A stretch of 64,000 nt of DNA. It comes from Candidatus Methylacidiphilales bacterium (GTDB lineage: Bacteria > Verrucomicrobiota > Verrucomicrobiia > Methylacidiphilales > CAZTYG01). The stretch spans positions 62,001 through 126,000 of the forward strand of contig JANRJG010000015.1 in assembly GCA_033875315.1 (NCBI GenBank), in the 5' to 3' direction. Under the pieces are notes generated by a model. The model made no database searches, was not told the origin of the DNA, and saw only the letters and a program-made list of their open reading frames with translations. Position numbers and translations under genes: made by a program. Shown here one piece after another: positions 1 through 8,907 of this stretch; the first letter of the stretch is position 1; each line of letters begins with the position of its first letter.

Positions 1-944
1 CGCTGGTATTCCAGCATGAGTTGGCTGCGGGGAATGGAGCCGCCGAATTCCACGCCGTCGGGAAGTGGATGGGTCAACCGGCGCGGCAGTTCAACGCGTC
101 CGAAAATCCGCAAGCAGGCGTGTCGGTGGAAACCGCCCTTGCGCCAGGCTTCCAGGAGGTAGTGGGCGCCCTTCCTCATGCCAAAGGTGCCGGCCCACAG
201 AATGACCATGGGTCCAAGGCCCCGCGTTCCGCCCGATACCGCCACCCCTTCTTCGACCGTCTCCGGGGCCCCGTAGGGAATAACGATCATCTTGGAGGTG
301 TCGAGCCCGGCGGCGGCATAGGAATCCCGGCTGAAGCGCGAGGCGCAGACGCGGACGTCGGCCGCGGCCCATTCGGCGCGGCGGCGGGCGGTCCGCCGGT
401 CTTCACGTTCGGCGGTATAAGCATGATAGGCCGTGGCCAATTCGGGAAGGACCTGCATTTCGCGTTCCAGAATGGACTGGACAAATAGGGGCTCGGGGGC
501 GGGCAGCTCGTAAACGCAGGGAATACCGAGGGAGCGGGCCCGAGTGAGGGTCGCCAACGAGCTGTATTCAAAGCCATAGACCGCGCGCAGTCCCTGGGGA
601 AGACCGGAAGCGACCAAACGGTCGAATCGGGTTTCGGACCATTCCCAAACCCGGTCGGTCAGACGTCCGTCGCGGTCGATCAGACCGGAAGCCAAACGCA
701 GGAGCTCGCCGGTGGGGTGGGTTTCGATGTGGCTGAAGGGAATGCCGCCGTCGTTGCGGCGCTTCCAGCGGGCCTCGAGCGGATAACTGGCCAGCTTGGC
801 CAGCCGGAAGAGGGCTCTTTGTCCGTGGGAGTTTGGACGGTGGACGAGGGTGGTGACCAAGCGGTCAAGAAGTCCGGCCTCGTGGAAAGCCAAGGCGGCT
901 TGTTGGACGAAGGGGGCGACGGAAGGGTGGAAGACGCGGATCAT
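1..944 (-). CDS. Glycosyltransferase family 4 (GT-B), C-terminus cut by window edge
   Basis: Reading the minus strand from an ATG at 944 gives an open frame of about 314 codons to the window edge. It begins MIRVFHPSVAPFVQQAALAF, a typical N-terminal Rossmann domain of a GT-B glycosyltransferase. Near residue 240 comes the start of the second domain (ILWAGTFGMRKGAHYLLEAW, the nucleotide-sugar-binding half). The usual E-x7-E motif would lie beyond the edge, so the retaining GT4 assignment rests on fold-like pattern only. The start overlaps the stop of the upstream glycosyltransferase as ATGA (941-944), so it is translationally coupled in the polysaccharide operon. The sugar donor and acceptor cannot be told. 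Confidence 0.8.
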   Translation of the reverse strand, partial: MIRVFHPSVAPFVQQAALAFHEAGLLDRLVTTLVHRPNSHGQRALFRLAKLASYPLEARWKRRNDGGIPFSHIETHPTGELLRLASGLIDRDGRLTDRVWEWSETRFDRLVASGLPQGLRAVYGFEYSSLATLTRARSLGIPCVYELPAPEPLFVQSILEREMQVLPELATAYHAYTAEREDRRTARRRAEWAAADVRVCASRFSRDSYAAAGLDTSKMIVIPYGAPETVEEGVAVSGGTRGLGPMVILWAGTFGMRKGAHYLLEAWRKGGFHRHACLRIFGRVELPRRLTHPLPDGVEFGGSIPRSQLMLEYQ

Positions 945-1972
945 AGGCGGGAGGATTCGGCAAATCGGGCGGCGGTGTGGTGGTCCAGGAAATCCCACCA
1001 ATCGCGGTGGGCCGATGGCGAGCGGACCAGCCGCCAGAGGAGCCGGGGCCTGAGGAACAGCGTGACCAGCAGCCGGGCCAGACGCAAGGGGGATTCCCGG
1101 TGCCAGAAGAAAAAGGCGGCCGGGGTATAAAGGGCGGCCAAAAGAAGCGGGGCGGTGCATGGGGGCTTTTGGGAAACAGCCCACGCCCAAAGGTGCTCCA
1201 ACGTTTCCGTTTGTCTTGGAAATCGCTTCACGGATTGCCGCACGAACGTGGCGGCGAGCATGGCCTGCATTTCGGCCCATTCAGCACGATCAAACGAACG
1301 CGCGGTGGTGCGTGTGAGGGAAAAATGCGCTTTGGGCGTATTCACCAACACCAAGGGATGGGGGAACATGCGCTCGCGGAACACTTCCACCACAGCGATG
1401 GGCACATCGGGTGTCCTCCAGTCATCGCCCGGGCGCGAGCGGAGGAGGAGGGCGCTCTGGGAATGGAGAGCGCCGATGGACTGGAGTGGTCGGCCCCACG
1501 ACATCAGGGAGTGGGGCCCGCTGCCGTCTTCGATGGGCCAAGTGGTGGTGCCGGTGTCGGTGAACGCACCCTCTACCTCTTCCTTCCAGATCCGCATGTT
1601 GGCCCAGAAGACGACGACCTCCGGATGCGCCTCTGCGGCATCAAGCATGCTGCGAAGGAAGTCGGGTTCCCACCAGTTGTCATCCTCCAACATGGAATAA
1701 AAGGGAGCGGGGGAGCCTTGGAAAAAAAGGTTGAAGGTGGCCGTGCCTCCGAGATTCCTTGGGTGGACGTCCATCCGGATTCGGGGATCACCAAGCTCGC
1801 TGACAATGCGGGAAGGGAGTGGATCGCTGGGATCGTCATTGTGCACTTCGGCCGCCCATTGGGTGAAGGTTTGGGCCCGGAGTGAATCGAGTGCCCGTTG
1901 CAGAAGATGGGGTCTGCGGAAGGTGGGCACATAGACTTGGACGAGGGGTGTGGTTGTGTGGGAGGGCGGCAT
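941..1972 (-). CDS. Glycosyltransferase family 2
   Basis: This 343-residue protein starts with the GT-A pattern VQVYVPTFRRPHLLQRALDS. It carries NDD at 45-47 and EDDNWW at 96-101, equivalent to the metal-binding DxD of family 2 transferases. It probably transfers one sugar from a nucleotide donor to the growing lipid-linked glycan at the inner membrane. The C-terminal third (residues about 255-315) has hydrophobic stretches that may attach it to the membrane. It ends in an ATGA overlap with the next glycosyltransferase and follows the acyltransferase gene by 9 bases. It resembles the 10061-11140 product, which has a similar HDDDWW site. Confidence 0.85.
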   Translation of the reverse strand: MPPSHTTTPLVQVYVPTFRRPHLLQRALDSLRAQTFTQWAAEVHNDDPSDPLPSRIVSELGDPRIRMDVHPRNLGGTATFNLFFQGSPAPFYSMLEDDNWWEPDFLRSMLDAAEAHPEVVVFWANMRIWKEEVEGAFTDTGTTTWPIEDGSGPHSLMSWGRPLQSIGALHSQSALLLRSRPGDDWRTPDVPIAVVEVFRERMFPHPLVLVNTPKAHFSLTRTTARSFDRAEWAEMQAMLAATFVRQSVKRFPRQTETLEHLWAWAVSQKPPCTAPLLLAALYTPAAFFFWHRESPLRLARLLVTLFLRPRLLWRLVRSPSAHRDWWDFLDHHTAARFAESSRL

Positions 1973-1981
1973 GCGGGGGCA

Positions 1982-3043
1982 TCAATCGGAGTGGATTTGC
2001 CTGGGAGTTTTGCCCTGCAAACGGTGACGGAAGTTTTCCAGTGGCCTTTCCACCAGCCGGAAGAAGCACCAACCGGCGGCGAGGCCCAGCAGGACATGCC
2101 CCAACCAGAAGAAAAGGTAAGAAGGGCTGTTTGTGGAAATGTAGCGGTGGGCCAGATTGTGAGCCGGACTCATGACCGGGAGGTGGACGAGGTAGACCGA
2201 ATAGGAAATCGTTCCAAGGGCGGCCAGCAAGCGGGGAGGGCGGGGCCAGGATGTGCCGAAGCGGACCACCAGGACCATCAGCAGGGCGCTGGCCGCCGCC
2301 ACTGCATGGGCCGCCTGGCCGAAGAAGAGAGAAAATAGAAGCAGTCCGAATGGATAGGCAAGTGCGGCCTGGCGCAGCCGGCATGCCAGATGGGATTGCA
2401 GGGCCAGACGTGCGGCACAACCGGCGGCGAATTGGGGCCAAAGATCCAGCAGGGCCGTGCTTCCCCGTGGCAGTAGATGGGCCACAAGCGTGATCGCGGC
2501 CAGATAAAGGATTCTCGAGGCGGCGCCTGCAAAGAGAGGTAGAAGAGCGGCAGCGGCAATCAGGTAAAAGCCGATTTCGTAGCACAGGCTCCAATTGACC
2601 AGGATCGGGGATTGGATTCCGATCCAATGTCCCGTCAACAACAGGTCGGCCAGGATGTCCGGGGCCCGGGCGGGCCAGTTTGCCGGAATACCGCGCCCGT
2701 TGAACGGCGCGGCCAGGCAGGCCAGAACCACGGCGAAAACCCAGGCGACCCAGTAGGCCGGGAAAATGCGCAGTGCACGGTCGAGGCAGAAGGCCGCGGC
2801 CTGCCGGTCATCGCCGGTGCGTCGCTCCACGATTCCGGTGATCAGAAAACCGGAAAGGGCGAAAAATGCGGCCACGCCCAGCCAGCCACGGTCGAAGAGC
2901 CCGGCCATGAAGACGAGGATCGGGTGGCTGCTGTCCTCAACCAGAAGATGGGAATGATGCAGGACCACGGCCAGACAGGCCGCCCCACGCAGGGCGTTCA
3001 GCCAGGGCGAGTATGCGTCCGGATTCAACGGGGGGCGGGGCAT
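1982..3043 (-). CDS. Acyltransferase-3 family membrane protein (OafA/YrhL-like O-acetylase)
   Basis: The protein has 353 residues with about ten hydrophobic segments. Its N-terminal block (NALRGAACLAVVLHHSH) carries the RG and HH features of acyltransferase-3 proteins, and GVAAFFALSGFLIT is the family's second signature. These proteins move an acyl group, usually acetyl, from the cytoplasm onto a sugar of a surface polysaccharide. The open frame extends upstream to 3769, but the ATG at 3043 fits the family N-terminus and overlaps the upstream GT2 gene by only 19 bases. The position in a glycosyltransferase operon supports O-acylation of the glycan made here. Confidence 0.88.
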   Translation of the reverse strand: MPRPPLNPDAYSPWLNALRGAACLAVVLHHSHLLVEDSSHPILVFMAGLFDRGWLGVAAFFALSGFLITGIVERRTGDDRQAAAFCLDRALRIFPAYWVAWVFAVVLACLAAPFNGRGIPANWPARAPDILADLLLTGHWIGIQSPILVNWSLCYEIGFYLIAAAALLPLFAGAASRILYLAAITLVAHLLPRGSTALLDLWPQFAAGCAARLALQSHLACRLRQAALAYPFGLLLFSLFFGQAAHAVAAASALLMVLVVRFGTSWPRPPRLLAALGTISYSVYLVHLPVMSPAHNLAHRYISTNSPSYLFFWLGHVLLGLAAGWCFFRLVERPLENFRHRLQGKTPRQIHSD

Positions 3044-4017
3044 GGCAGTGGAGGCGCGATCTGGGAGCGCCCGCCGTTCGATAACAGGTGGCGGATGCGT
3101 TTGGCGGCACGCCAACCCACCAGCCGGGAAAGTGCTTGGAAGGTGGGGCCTGCAGGAAAGGGGCGCAGGCTGCCCCCGAGTGCACGGCTCGCGTCCTCGG
3201 CACGGCGTGAAAGACCGGGGGCCCCGGGATAAAGTTCGAAGGCAAGCCATTTCCATCCCGCGGCCATGATGGGACGGGCGGTGTCGGAACCCGCGGTTTT
3301 TTCCAAGTTTTGAAAAATCAAGGAGGTGGCATCGAAGAGGGATTGAAGGGATCGTGCATCCGAGCGGCTGCTCAGGGAGCCCGACGGCAGGCTGCGATAG
3401 TAGATGCGGGCGCCCGGGCAGAAATAGATGCGGCCCGCGGCCAGCATCACGCGGGCAAAATATTCGCCATCGTCGTTCAGCGTGATGTTTTCGTTCCAGC
3501 TTCCTGCTTCGTCCAAGAGGGTCCGGTGGCTCAACCAGGCGCCCGGTTGCATCATCCATCCCCCATGGAAAAGAAGGGACAGGAATTCTACGGGATCGAG
3601 GTCTTTCCAGTTGGGCTGGGGTCGGAACCGGGCTTCGTTCGGGTTGGTTAGGAAGCGGTCCCATTCCCCGGACATCAAGCGGATGTTGGGTTGGCCGGCG
3701 GCGAGGCGGACCTGGCGTTCGATTTTGTCGGGCGCGAGAAGGTCGTCGGCATCGAGGAACTGGATCCACTGCCCCTTGGCGGCATGGAGGGCGGTGTTGC
3801 GGGCAGCGGCGGCATTGCGCGAGGGTCCTTCGATCAGCCTGAGTCCGCGGGCAAGATAGGCCCGCGCGATGGCGAGACTGCCGTCGGTGGAACCATCATC
3901 GACAAGGATGATTTCTTTTTCCGGCCAGGTTTGGGCGAAGGCGGAGTCCAGGCAGGCGCGCAACCATGGGGCGGCATTGCGGCAGGGGATGAGGATGGAA
4001 ACGAGAGGGGAGTTCAC
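3025..4017 (-). CDS. Glycosyltransferase family 2
   Basis: This is a classic inverting GT-A enzyme. From the GTG at 4017 it reads VNSPLVSILIPCRNAAPWLR, with DDGS at 40-43 (nucleotide binding) and DADD at 89-92 (metal site). The GTG was chosen because it forms a GTGA overlap with the upstream stop at 4014-4016; an upstream ATG at 4053 is possible but would add an atypical leader of 12 residues. The protein has about 330 residues and no clear membrane segment. It probably adds one sugar residue to the lipid-linked glycan. Confidence 0.88.
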   Translation of the reverse strand: MNSPLVSILIPCRNAAPWLRACLDSAFAQTWPEKEIILVDDGSTDGSLAIARAYLARGLRLIEGPSRNAAAARNTALHAAKGQWIQFLDADDLLAPDKIERQVRLAAGQPNIRLMSGEWDRFLTNPNEARFRPQPNWKDLDPVEFLSLLFHGGWMMQPGAWLSHRTLLDEAGSWNENITLNDDGEYFARVMLAAGRIYFCPGARIYYRSLPSGSLSSRSDARSLQSLFDATSLIFQNLEKTAGSDTARPIMAAGWKWLAFELYPGAPGLSRRAEDASRALGGSLRPFPAGPTFQALSRLVGWRAAKRIRHLLSNGGRSQIAPPLPCPAPR

Positions 4018-4946
4018 GCCAGGAGACTCTGCCAGCTGTGCCGGAAATACCATTTCTTGGAACTAGCCACGTAATGGTGCAGGACGGCGCGGCGTTCGAT
4101 GGCTTCAGGCAGGACGGGTAGGGTCACATAGTCATCCGCCGGCAGGATGGTCCTTGCGCCAGCACGTGCCACGAGGGTGGCGATCAGGGCCTGCTCCAGA
4201 TAGTAGTGAGTGCCGTGGCGGGTGATCCAATCGCGGCACATCGCTTCCAGCCAATCCCAGTCGAGGATGCTTCCGTCCAAACCGGTCAGGCCGACGTTGA
4301 CCAGCGGGGGCACCTTGCAGCCGGCCCATTCCTGCAGGGTTTGATCCGGGTATCCGTAGGAGGTTTCGTGATCGACAGCGTGCAGGGGAGTCGCGGGCTG
4401 GTCGAGCCACTCCAGAAGCAAGCCGGGATTGCGGAAAAACAACATGTCCGAGTCGAGGACCAGGTTCCAACCGACGTGGGCCAGATGCGGGTCGATTAGT
4501 TTGCGGATGTTGGGATAGGTGTGCCACTGCCTGTGCAGGAAGGGGTAACGTTCCCGGGGAAGTTCGGCCTCCAGCCGTGAGAGGGCTTCCGTTCGCCCGA
4601 TCACCCGGACTTCTTCGAAGTGGTCATGGAACAATTCGGTCCGTCCGGGCTGCAGGGAGCCGTCATCGATTAAGCAGATGCGCCACCGGGAGCTGGTGGC
4701 CCTGCGGAGCGACCAGGCGCAGAAGAGGGTGAGGTGCCAAAAACGTTGGCCGGTGAGAAACCATATCGTCCGGAGAGGGGTCTGTGGGTCGGCGGTGATG
4801 ATGGGCAGATGAAGGGCGGCCTTCCGCATGGCCGCCTCCCCCCGGTGCTCAAGCCAGGAGGGGTAGAATCCACCCCGTGCCCGGCAGCGGGCCAGAAAGG
4901 ACCGGGGCCGGTGCCATATGTGATAAAGCATCCGTCCGGGGGTCAT
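4014..4946 (-). CDS. Putative GT-A type glycosyltransferase
   Basis: The protein has 310 residues from the ATG at 4946, which overlaps the upstream stop (ATGA at 4943-4946). A longer frame from 4973 exists but would intrude further into the upstream gene. The core contains CLIDDGS (91-97) and LVLDSDMLFF (163-172), the latter a DxD metal site of nucleotide-diphospho-sugar transferases. A conserved-looking block near residue 215 (GYPDQTLQEW) and a late YLEQALIATL match the acceptor side of such enzymes. The exact family is not recognised; GT8-like or DUF-type GT-A are the nearest. It sits directly after a second DxD-type transferase and may act with it. Confidence 0.7.
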   Translation of the reverse strand: MTPGRMLYHIWHRPRSFLARCRARGGFYPSWLEHRGEAAMRKAALHLPIITADPQTPLRTIWFLTGQRFWHLTLFCAWSLRRATSSRWRICLIDDGSLQPGRTELFHDHFEEVRVIGRTEALSRLEAELPRERYPFLHRQWHTYPNIRKLIDPHLAHVGWNLVLDSDMLFFRNPGLLLEWLDQPATPLHAVDHETSYGYPDQTLQEWAGCKVPPLVNVGLTGLDGSILDWDWLEAMCRDWITRHGTHYYLEQALIATLVARAGARTILPADDYVTLPVLPEAIERRAVLHHYVASSKKWYFRHSWQSLLA

Positions 4947-5932
4947 GCTTCGGGGGGAGCGCCGGCCTTCCATTTTGGATCATTTTCCGGAGTGGATTCG
5001 GTGAAACGGTTGCGCAGGAACAGGCGGCTGATCCAATGTTGTTGGCGCAAATGATTGCGTAGGGCGATGGGAAACAATGCACGACCGGCGTGACGCAGGA
5101 GTTGCAGCCCGGCCATGAGCCAGGCCCGGGTCAATTCTTCCGGTTGGGAGTCGTCCATCAGAACGGCATCCAAACGGGGGATGTAGACGCGATTGCCCAG
5201 CTGCCGGTTGAGGCGGACGGTCAGTTGGTCAAGATGGGCTTCGCCCCGGCCGTGGAGAATGCGCACATTGGCACAGGCAAAATCCAGGTGGTGCGGGGTG
5301 AAGTTGTATTCGGGGCCCAGCACGGCGACGGACAGTCCTGATTCCCAAACCGTTTGGCGGAGGCTCTTTTGGTCGCTGGCATTCGAGTAGTGGTAATAGC
5401 CATCCCGATTGAGGGCAAAATAGGCATCAAACCGTTCGATCCAACGAGCGAAGAATCCATGAAGACGGGGCGAGTGCTGGAAGCCCAAGACCCCGCCATT
5501 GAACTCGGGGAAAGCATCCGGAATACCTGGTAATGGACAGTCATGGCCCTCAAAAAGTTGATGGCCCGCGAAATCAAATCTTTTGAGCAAAGTAAAAACA
5601 TCTTCCAGACCTGCCAGCACGCGAGTGTCGGCGTCGAGGTAAAGAAAATGTTGGTAGGGGCAGAGGCCCATGAGGATCTTGTCCCGGAAGCCGAAATGGG
5701 GATGGGTGACGGGAACAAGGTCATCCCAAAAGGGATCGGGGTCGCTTTCCGCACAGTCGGAAACAAGACAAATAGCCAACCCGGGGTTGTGGAGTCGCAC
5801 ATGAGCGGCGGCGGTCCGGGCCTCATCAAGGAACCGACGACTGGTGGCGACGTAAACAACGCCTTGGCGGTCTGGCAGCGCGACGGTTGGCCAGGCCGGA
5901 TGGCGGGCATCGATGGAGGGATGGATGGTCAT
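4943..5932 (-). CDS. Putative nucleotide-diphospho-sugar transferase (GT-A)
   Basis: This 329-residue protein has LYLDADTRVL (98-107) with the DxD signature at 100-102, and later EFNGGVLGFQHS, the acceptor-side NGG block seen in GT8-like and related transferases. The N-terminal VVYVATSRRFLDEA is a typical first strand and helix. Both ends are ATGA overlaps (4943-4946 and 5929-5932), which places it firmly in the operon between a methyltransferase and another putative transferase. Substrate is unknown. Confidence 0.72.
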   Translation of the reverse strand: MTIHPSIDARHPAWPTVALPDRQGVVYVATSRRFLDEARTAAAHVRLHNPGLAICLVSDCAESDPDPFWDDLVPVTHPHFGFRDKILMGLCPYQHFLYLDADTRVLAGLEDVFTLLKRFDFAGHQLFEGHDCPLPGIPDAFPEFNGGVLGFQHSPRLHGFFARWIERFDAYFALNRDGYYHYSNASDQKSLRQTVWESGLSVAVLGPEYNFTPHHLDFACANVRILHGRGEAHLDQLTVRLNRQLGNRVYIPRLDAVLMDDSQPEELTRAWLMAGLQLLRHAGRALFPIALRNHLRQQHWISRLFLRNRFTESTPENDPKWKAGAPPEA

Positions 5933-6672
5933 GGGGAGCGGGGACGGAGAACGGCCACCCCATGTCCGCGTTCACTGGCGAAAACGTGGATGTCGAAACG
6001 GTCCTTCAATTCCACCAAAGAACGACGGACCCCGGGAGCGCTGACCGCATCGTGAAGCACCAGGAAGCCGCCTGGGGCCAGGCGGGGGGCGTAGGCCAGG
6101 ATTTCATCACGGGTGTCTGGATAGGCATGGGATGTGTCGAGAAAGATCAATTGGGCCTGCGGCGGAAGCTGCTCCATCACCGAAGGATCGAGAGAAGTTC
6201 CCTCGACCCAGGTGGCCCAGCCTTCGAGTTGATGGCGTTTGAGATTGGCGTGGGCGGCATCGAGATACCTGTGGCAGGGGTCCAAGGCCCATACCTTTCC
6301 GCCAGTCTGTTGTATGGCCAGGGCCAGATGCGCGGTGGACCAGCCGGTGAAGCAGCCGAGTTCGATGATGGTCTGCGCAGGAATGGAAAGTGCCAATTGA
6401 TAAAGAAATCGGGAGACGGAAGGTTCGGAATGGAAGTGACCCGGTGCTCCTTGCGGGGTGAACGCCTCTGGATCGCCCAGATCCACGGGCATCCTTTGTT
6501 TGGTCTGCGTCTTCGTGAGCATTCCGGCCAGATCGAGCGGTCCGGTGTTTCCAATGACGTCCTGGTAATCCATGCCGTATTCGCGGGCCAAGGCGGTCAC
6601 ATCGTTCCAGATGAAGCGACGGGTCAGGGCGATACGCAGGAGATGAAGGCGGGCGGAAATGTTGGATGACAT
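5929..6672 (-). CDS. Class I SAM-dependent methyltransferase
   Basis: From the ATG at 6672 this is 247 residues. The SAM-binding motif I is TIIELGCFTGWSTAHLA (101-117), followed by VWALDPCHRY (motif II acidic residue) and LIFLDTSHAYPDT, then APGGFLVLHDAV. This is the pattern of the methyltransferase-24/CmcI-like group, which includes sugar and hydroxyl O-methyltransferases. An alternative ATG at 6711 would overlap the upstream gene by 34 bases; the 6672 start leaves a 5-base gap. With the neighbouring TylF-like enzyme it suggests that the glycan carries methyl groups. Confidence 0.82.
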   Translation of the reverse strand: MSSNISARLHLLRIALTRRFIWNDVTALAREYGMDYQDVIGNTGPLDLAGMLTKTQTKQRMPVDLGDPEAFTPQGAPGHFHSEPSVSRFLYQLALSIPAQTIIELGCFTGWSTAHLALAIQQTGGKVWALDPCHRYLDAAHANLKRHQLEGWATWVEGTSLDPSVMEQLPPQAQLIFLDTSHAYPDTRDEILAYAPRLAPGGFLVLHDAVSAPGVRRSLVELKDRFDIHVFASERGHGVAVLRPRSP

Positions 6673-6677
6673 GCTGT

Positions 6678-7451
6678 TTAGTTGGAGTTGGACGCGGGCT
6701 TGACCAGACATCTTGCGGTATAGTCGATTCGGTGAAGGTAGGGAGCCGCGGGCAGCGAGAAAAAAAACTCATCGGCCGCGCGTCGCGCCCCCTGCCAGTG
6801 TCCGTAATCATCCAAAATCAGGATGCCCCCGGGTGACAGCAACGGGTAAAGGTGTTCCAGTTCGTGACGGGTCGACTCATACCAATCGGTATCCAAGCGC
6901 AGCAGGGCGATGGATTGAGGCAGCCGGGCCGGAATGGTTTTCTCCACCGGGCCGACGATGTAGTGGGTTTGCTCCCCGGGATAACCGGTGGAGTGGAGAT
7001 TCTGTCGGACATCGTCGAGACCGGCCACACAGGCAACGGCTTCGCTGTGGAGCGGATCTCCAAGAAGCGTGCTGGCCGAGCGACCGGCCAGATCAAGATC
7101 CTTGTCGGTGGGAGCGGTCATTCCCGTGTAAGTGTCGTAAAGCCAGAGTGAGCGCGAGTCATCCTGGAGTCGGAGCAATTGGAGGGCGGCGGCCATCATG
7201 CTGCCTCCGCGCCAGACCCCGCATTCCACGATGTCTCCCGGAATGGCTTGTTCCACGCAGTGGGCGACTGCATTGAGAACCGAGGCCAAACGGGCCGGAC
7301 CCGTATAGGTGAAGGGCGATACCCTGCGGATGATTTCCCGTTCCTCGGGCAAAAGGTCTGGCACCTCTGCGGCCGGGTCATGCGGCCGGTAACGGCGGAT
7401 CTGCCAACCAGCATGGTTGAGGAGGCTATGGATGCGGTCGTACCATTTCAT
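6678..7451 (-). CDS. TylF/MycF-like sugar O-methyltransferase
   Basis: The protein has 257 residues and matches the macrocin-O-methyltransferase family: a SAM site IVECGVWRGGSMMAAA (74-89), LWLYDTYTGMTAPT, LLRLDTDWYEST with the metal-binding Asp residues, and ILILDDYGHWQGAR near the C-terminus. Family members methylate a sugar hydroxyl using Mg2+. The open frame runs upstream to 7877, but the ATG at 7451 forms an ATGA overlap with the upstream GT2 stop and fits the family length. Methylation of a terminal sugar is a common chain-termination signal read by Wzt C-terminal domains such as the one encoded at 11163-12401. Confidence 0.88.
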   Translation of the reverse strand: MKWYDRIHSLLNHAGWQIRRYRPHDPAAEVPDLLPEEREIIRRVSPFTYTGPARLASVLNAVAHCVEQAIPGDIVECGVWRGGSMMAAALQLLRLQDDSRSLWLYDTYTGMTAPTDKDLDLAGRSASTLLGDPLHSEAVACVAGLDDVRQNLHSTGYPGEQTHYIVGPVEKTIPARLPQSIALLRLDTDWYESTRHELEHLYPLLSPGGILILDDYGHWQGARRAADEFFFSLPAAPYLHRIDYTARCLVKPASNSN

Positions 7452-8344
7452 AGGGGGATGCGCCCGGCGAAGTGACCGCAGGCTCCATGCCAAGAAATCC
7501 GGGCGGAGGGTCCCTCCCAGGCACGGCAGCTGAAGTAGGCCTTCCATTGACGCAGATGGAGGGTCCAGCGCGGGATGGGAAACCAGGGGTTGCAACCGTG
7601 TTTGGTCAGAACGCGCATCCAGGAAGCCTGCATGGATTCGTGGAGCCGGGCAAGATAGGCCGGTTCGAGACGCGAGGCCGGAATCAGGTGGGTCAGCCGG
7701 AGTCCCGGGGAGTAGGCCACTTCCCAGCCGGATTTGAGGACGTGAAGAACAATGTCGTTGTCCCCGCCCGAGGCCAGGCTCTTGCCACAGCGATCTGTAA
7801 GGGAAGTATCGCTGTCGTTGAGCCAGGCCCCGAGGGCAGAGCGGCGGAGGACCATGCCCGCCCCGATGGGGGCGCAAGCCGGATATTCTCCGTTCCAGGT
7901 CGCGGTCATGAATGCATTACCCAGATCGCGCAGGGCCAACAGCCCGTGGTGAGGGATGGACCAGTCCGGCGGGGGGGCTTCGAATTCGGGAAGAGATGCT
8001 CCACCAGCGGCACCGACCTGGGGATTGGTGCGCATGAGATCAAGTGCGCTTTCGAGGTAGTCCGGTGCCAGGAGGTTGTCATCGTCGACAAAAACGAGGA
8101 ACTCGGCGGAGCTGGCCCGCACGCCGGTGCGACGGGCGTGGGAGAGGCCCATTCGGGATTCGGCGATGATGCGCGCTCCTGGGAATCGGGAGAGATCCAC
8201 GGCCAGGGGAGGCTGGGAGGCATTGTCAATGATCAGCAACTGCCATTGGTCGATTGGCAGGGATTGAGAGGCCAGCCCCTCGAGTGTGCGGGCCAGGCGT
8301 TCCCGGTGGGGTTGGTGGGCGGGGAGGATGACGGAAACATTCAT
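7448..8344 (-). CDS. Glycosyltransferase family 2
   Basis: This 298-residue GT-A enzyme begins MNVSVILPAHQPHRERLART. It has IIDNAS at 38-43, VFVDDDNLL with the metal-binding DDD at 87-89, and GGDNDIVL near residue 203, matching the (E/D)D acceptor-activating region of family 2. The N-terminal strand, helix and DDD spacing are canonical. ATGA overlaps join it to the acetyltransferase gene upstream and the TylF-like gene downstream. Confidence 0.87.
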   Translation of the reverse strand: MNVSVILPAHQPHRERLARTLEGLASQSLPIDQWQLLIIDNASQPPLAVDLSRFPGARIIAESRMGLSHARRTGVRASSAEFLVFVDDDNLLAPDYLESALDLMRTNPQVGAAGGASLPEFEAPPPDWSIPHHGLLALRDLGNAFMTATWNGEYPACAPIGAGMVLRRSALGAWLNDSDTSLTDRCGKSLASGGDNDIVLHVLKSGWEVAYSPGLRLTHLIPASRLEPAYLARLHESMQASWMRVLTKHGCNPWFPIPRWTLHLRQWKAYFSCRAWEGPSARISWHGACGHFAGRIPL

Positions 8345-8907
8345 GACCTGTGGCGCAGGATACGCGCCGGGTTGCCCACCGCGATGGCACCCGTCGGCAG
8401 ATCATGGGTGACAACAGTTCCGGCTCCGATGATACAGCCATCTCCGATGGTGACGCCACCGGTGATGATGGCACCGAAGCCGATCCAGACATCGTCTCCG
8501 ATCCGTACCGGGAGAGGTTGGTCGGGCTGGCTGCGGATCAGGGTTCCCATGGGCGGGATGTCGTGGTTGGAAGAAGCAATGCAAACGTGTCCGGCAATGA
8601 GGCAGTCCTTGCCGATATGGACTCCCCCATGGCCGTAGATCACGACATGGGGGCCGAGAAAGGTGTGGGATCCGATGATGATGCTGCCATTCCACGGATG
8701 GAGGATCACGCCTTGGTCAAGGTGGGCAAGGGGTCCGATCTGGAGGGTGCCTCGACGCGCCGGTGCCGGACCTAGGCCGACTTCGCAGCGGGCTCCGATG
8801 AAAGCACCCATACCAACAGAAACGCCAGTTGCCCGCACCAGGGCAATTCTCATGCGGGAAGCGTAGATGGCCGCGTGATGAAGGGTGGATAAGAGGGGGC
8901 GCTTCAA
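8341..8907 (-). CDS. Left-handed beta-helix (hexapeptide) acetyltransferase
   Basis: The protein has 188 residues. After a short N-terminal helix, residues about 30-180 carry repeated [LIV]-G-x-x-x hexapeptides (for example IGPLAHLDQGV, IGSHTFLGPHVVI, IGDDVWIGFGAIITGGVTIG). An SSNHDIPP loop near residue 113 supplies the family's catalytic His. Such enzymes transfer acetyl from acetyl-CoA to a sugar hydroxyl or amino group. The gene is bracketed by ATGA overlaps with a GT4 upstream and a GT2 downstream, so it probably acetylates a sugar of this glycan. Confidence 0.86.
   Translation of the reverse strand: MKRPLLSTLHHAAIYASRMRIALVRATGVSVGMGAFIGARCEVGLGPAPARRGTLQIGPLAHLDQGVILHPWNGSIIIGSHTFLGPHVVIYGHGGVHIGKDCLIAGHVCIASSNHDIPPMGTLIRSQPDQPLPVRIGDDVWIGFGAIITGGVTIGDGCIIGAGTVVTHDLPTGAIAVGNPARILRHRS

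Noticed and set aside
3044-3769. Upstream extension of the acyltransferase frame (595 residues)
   Set aside because: The added part is antisense-like Pro/Arg-rich sequence over the GT2 gene; the family N-terminus is at 3043.
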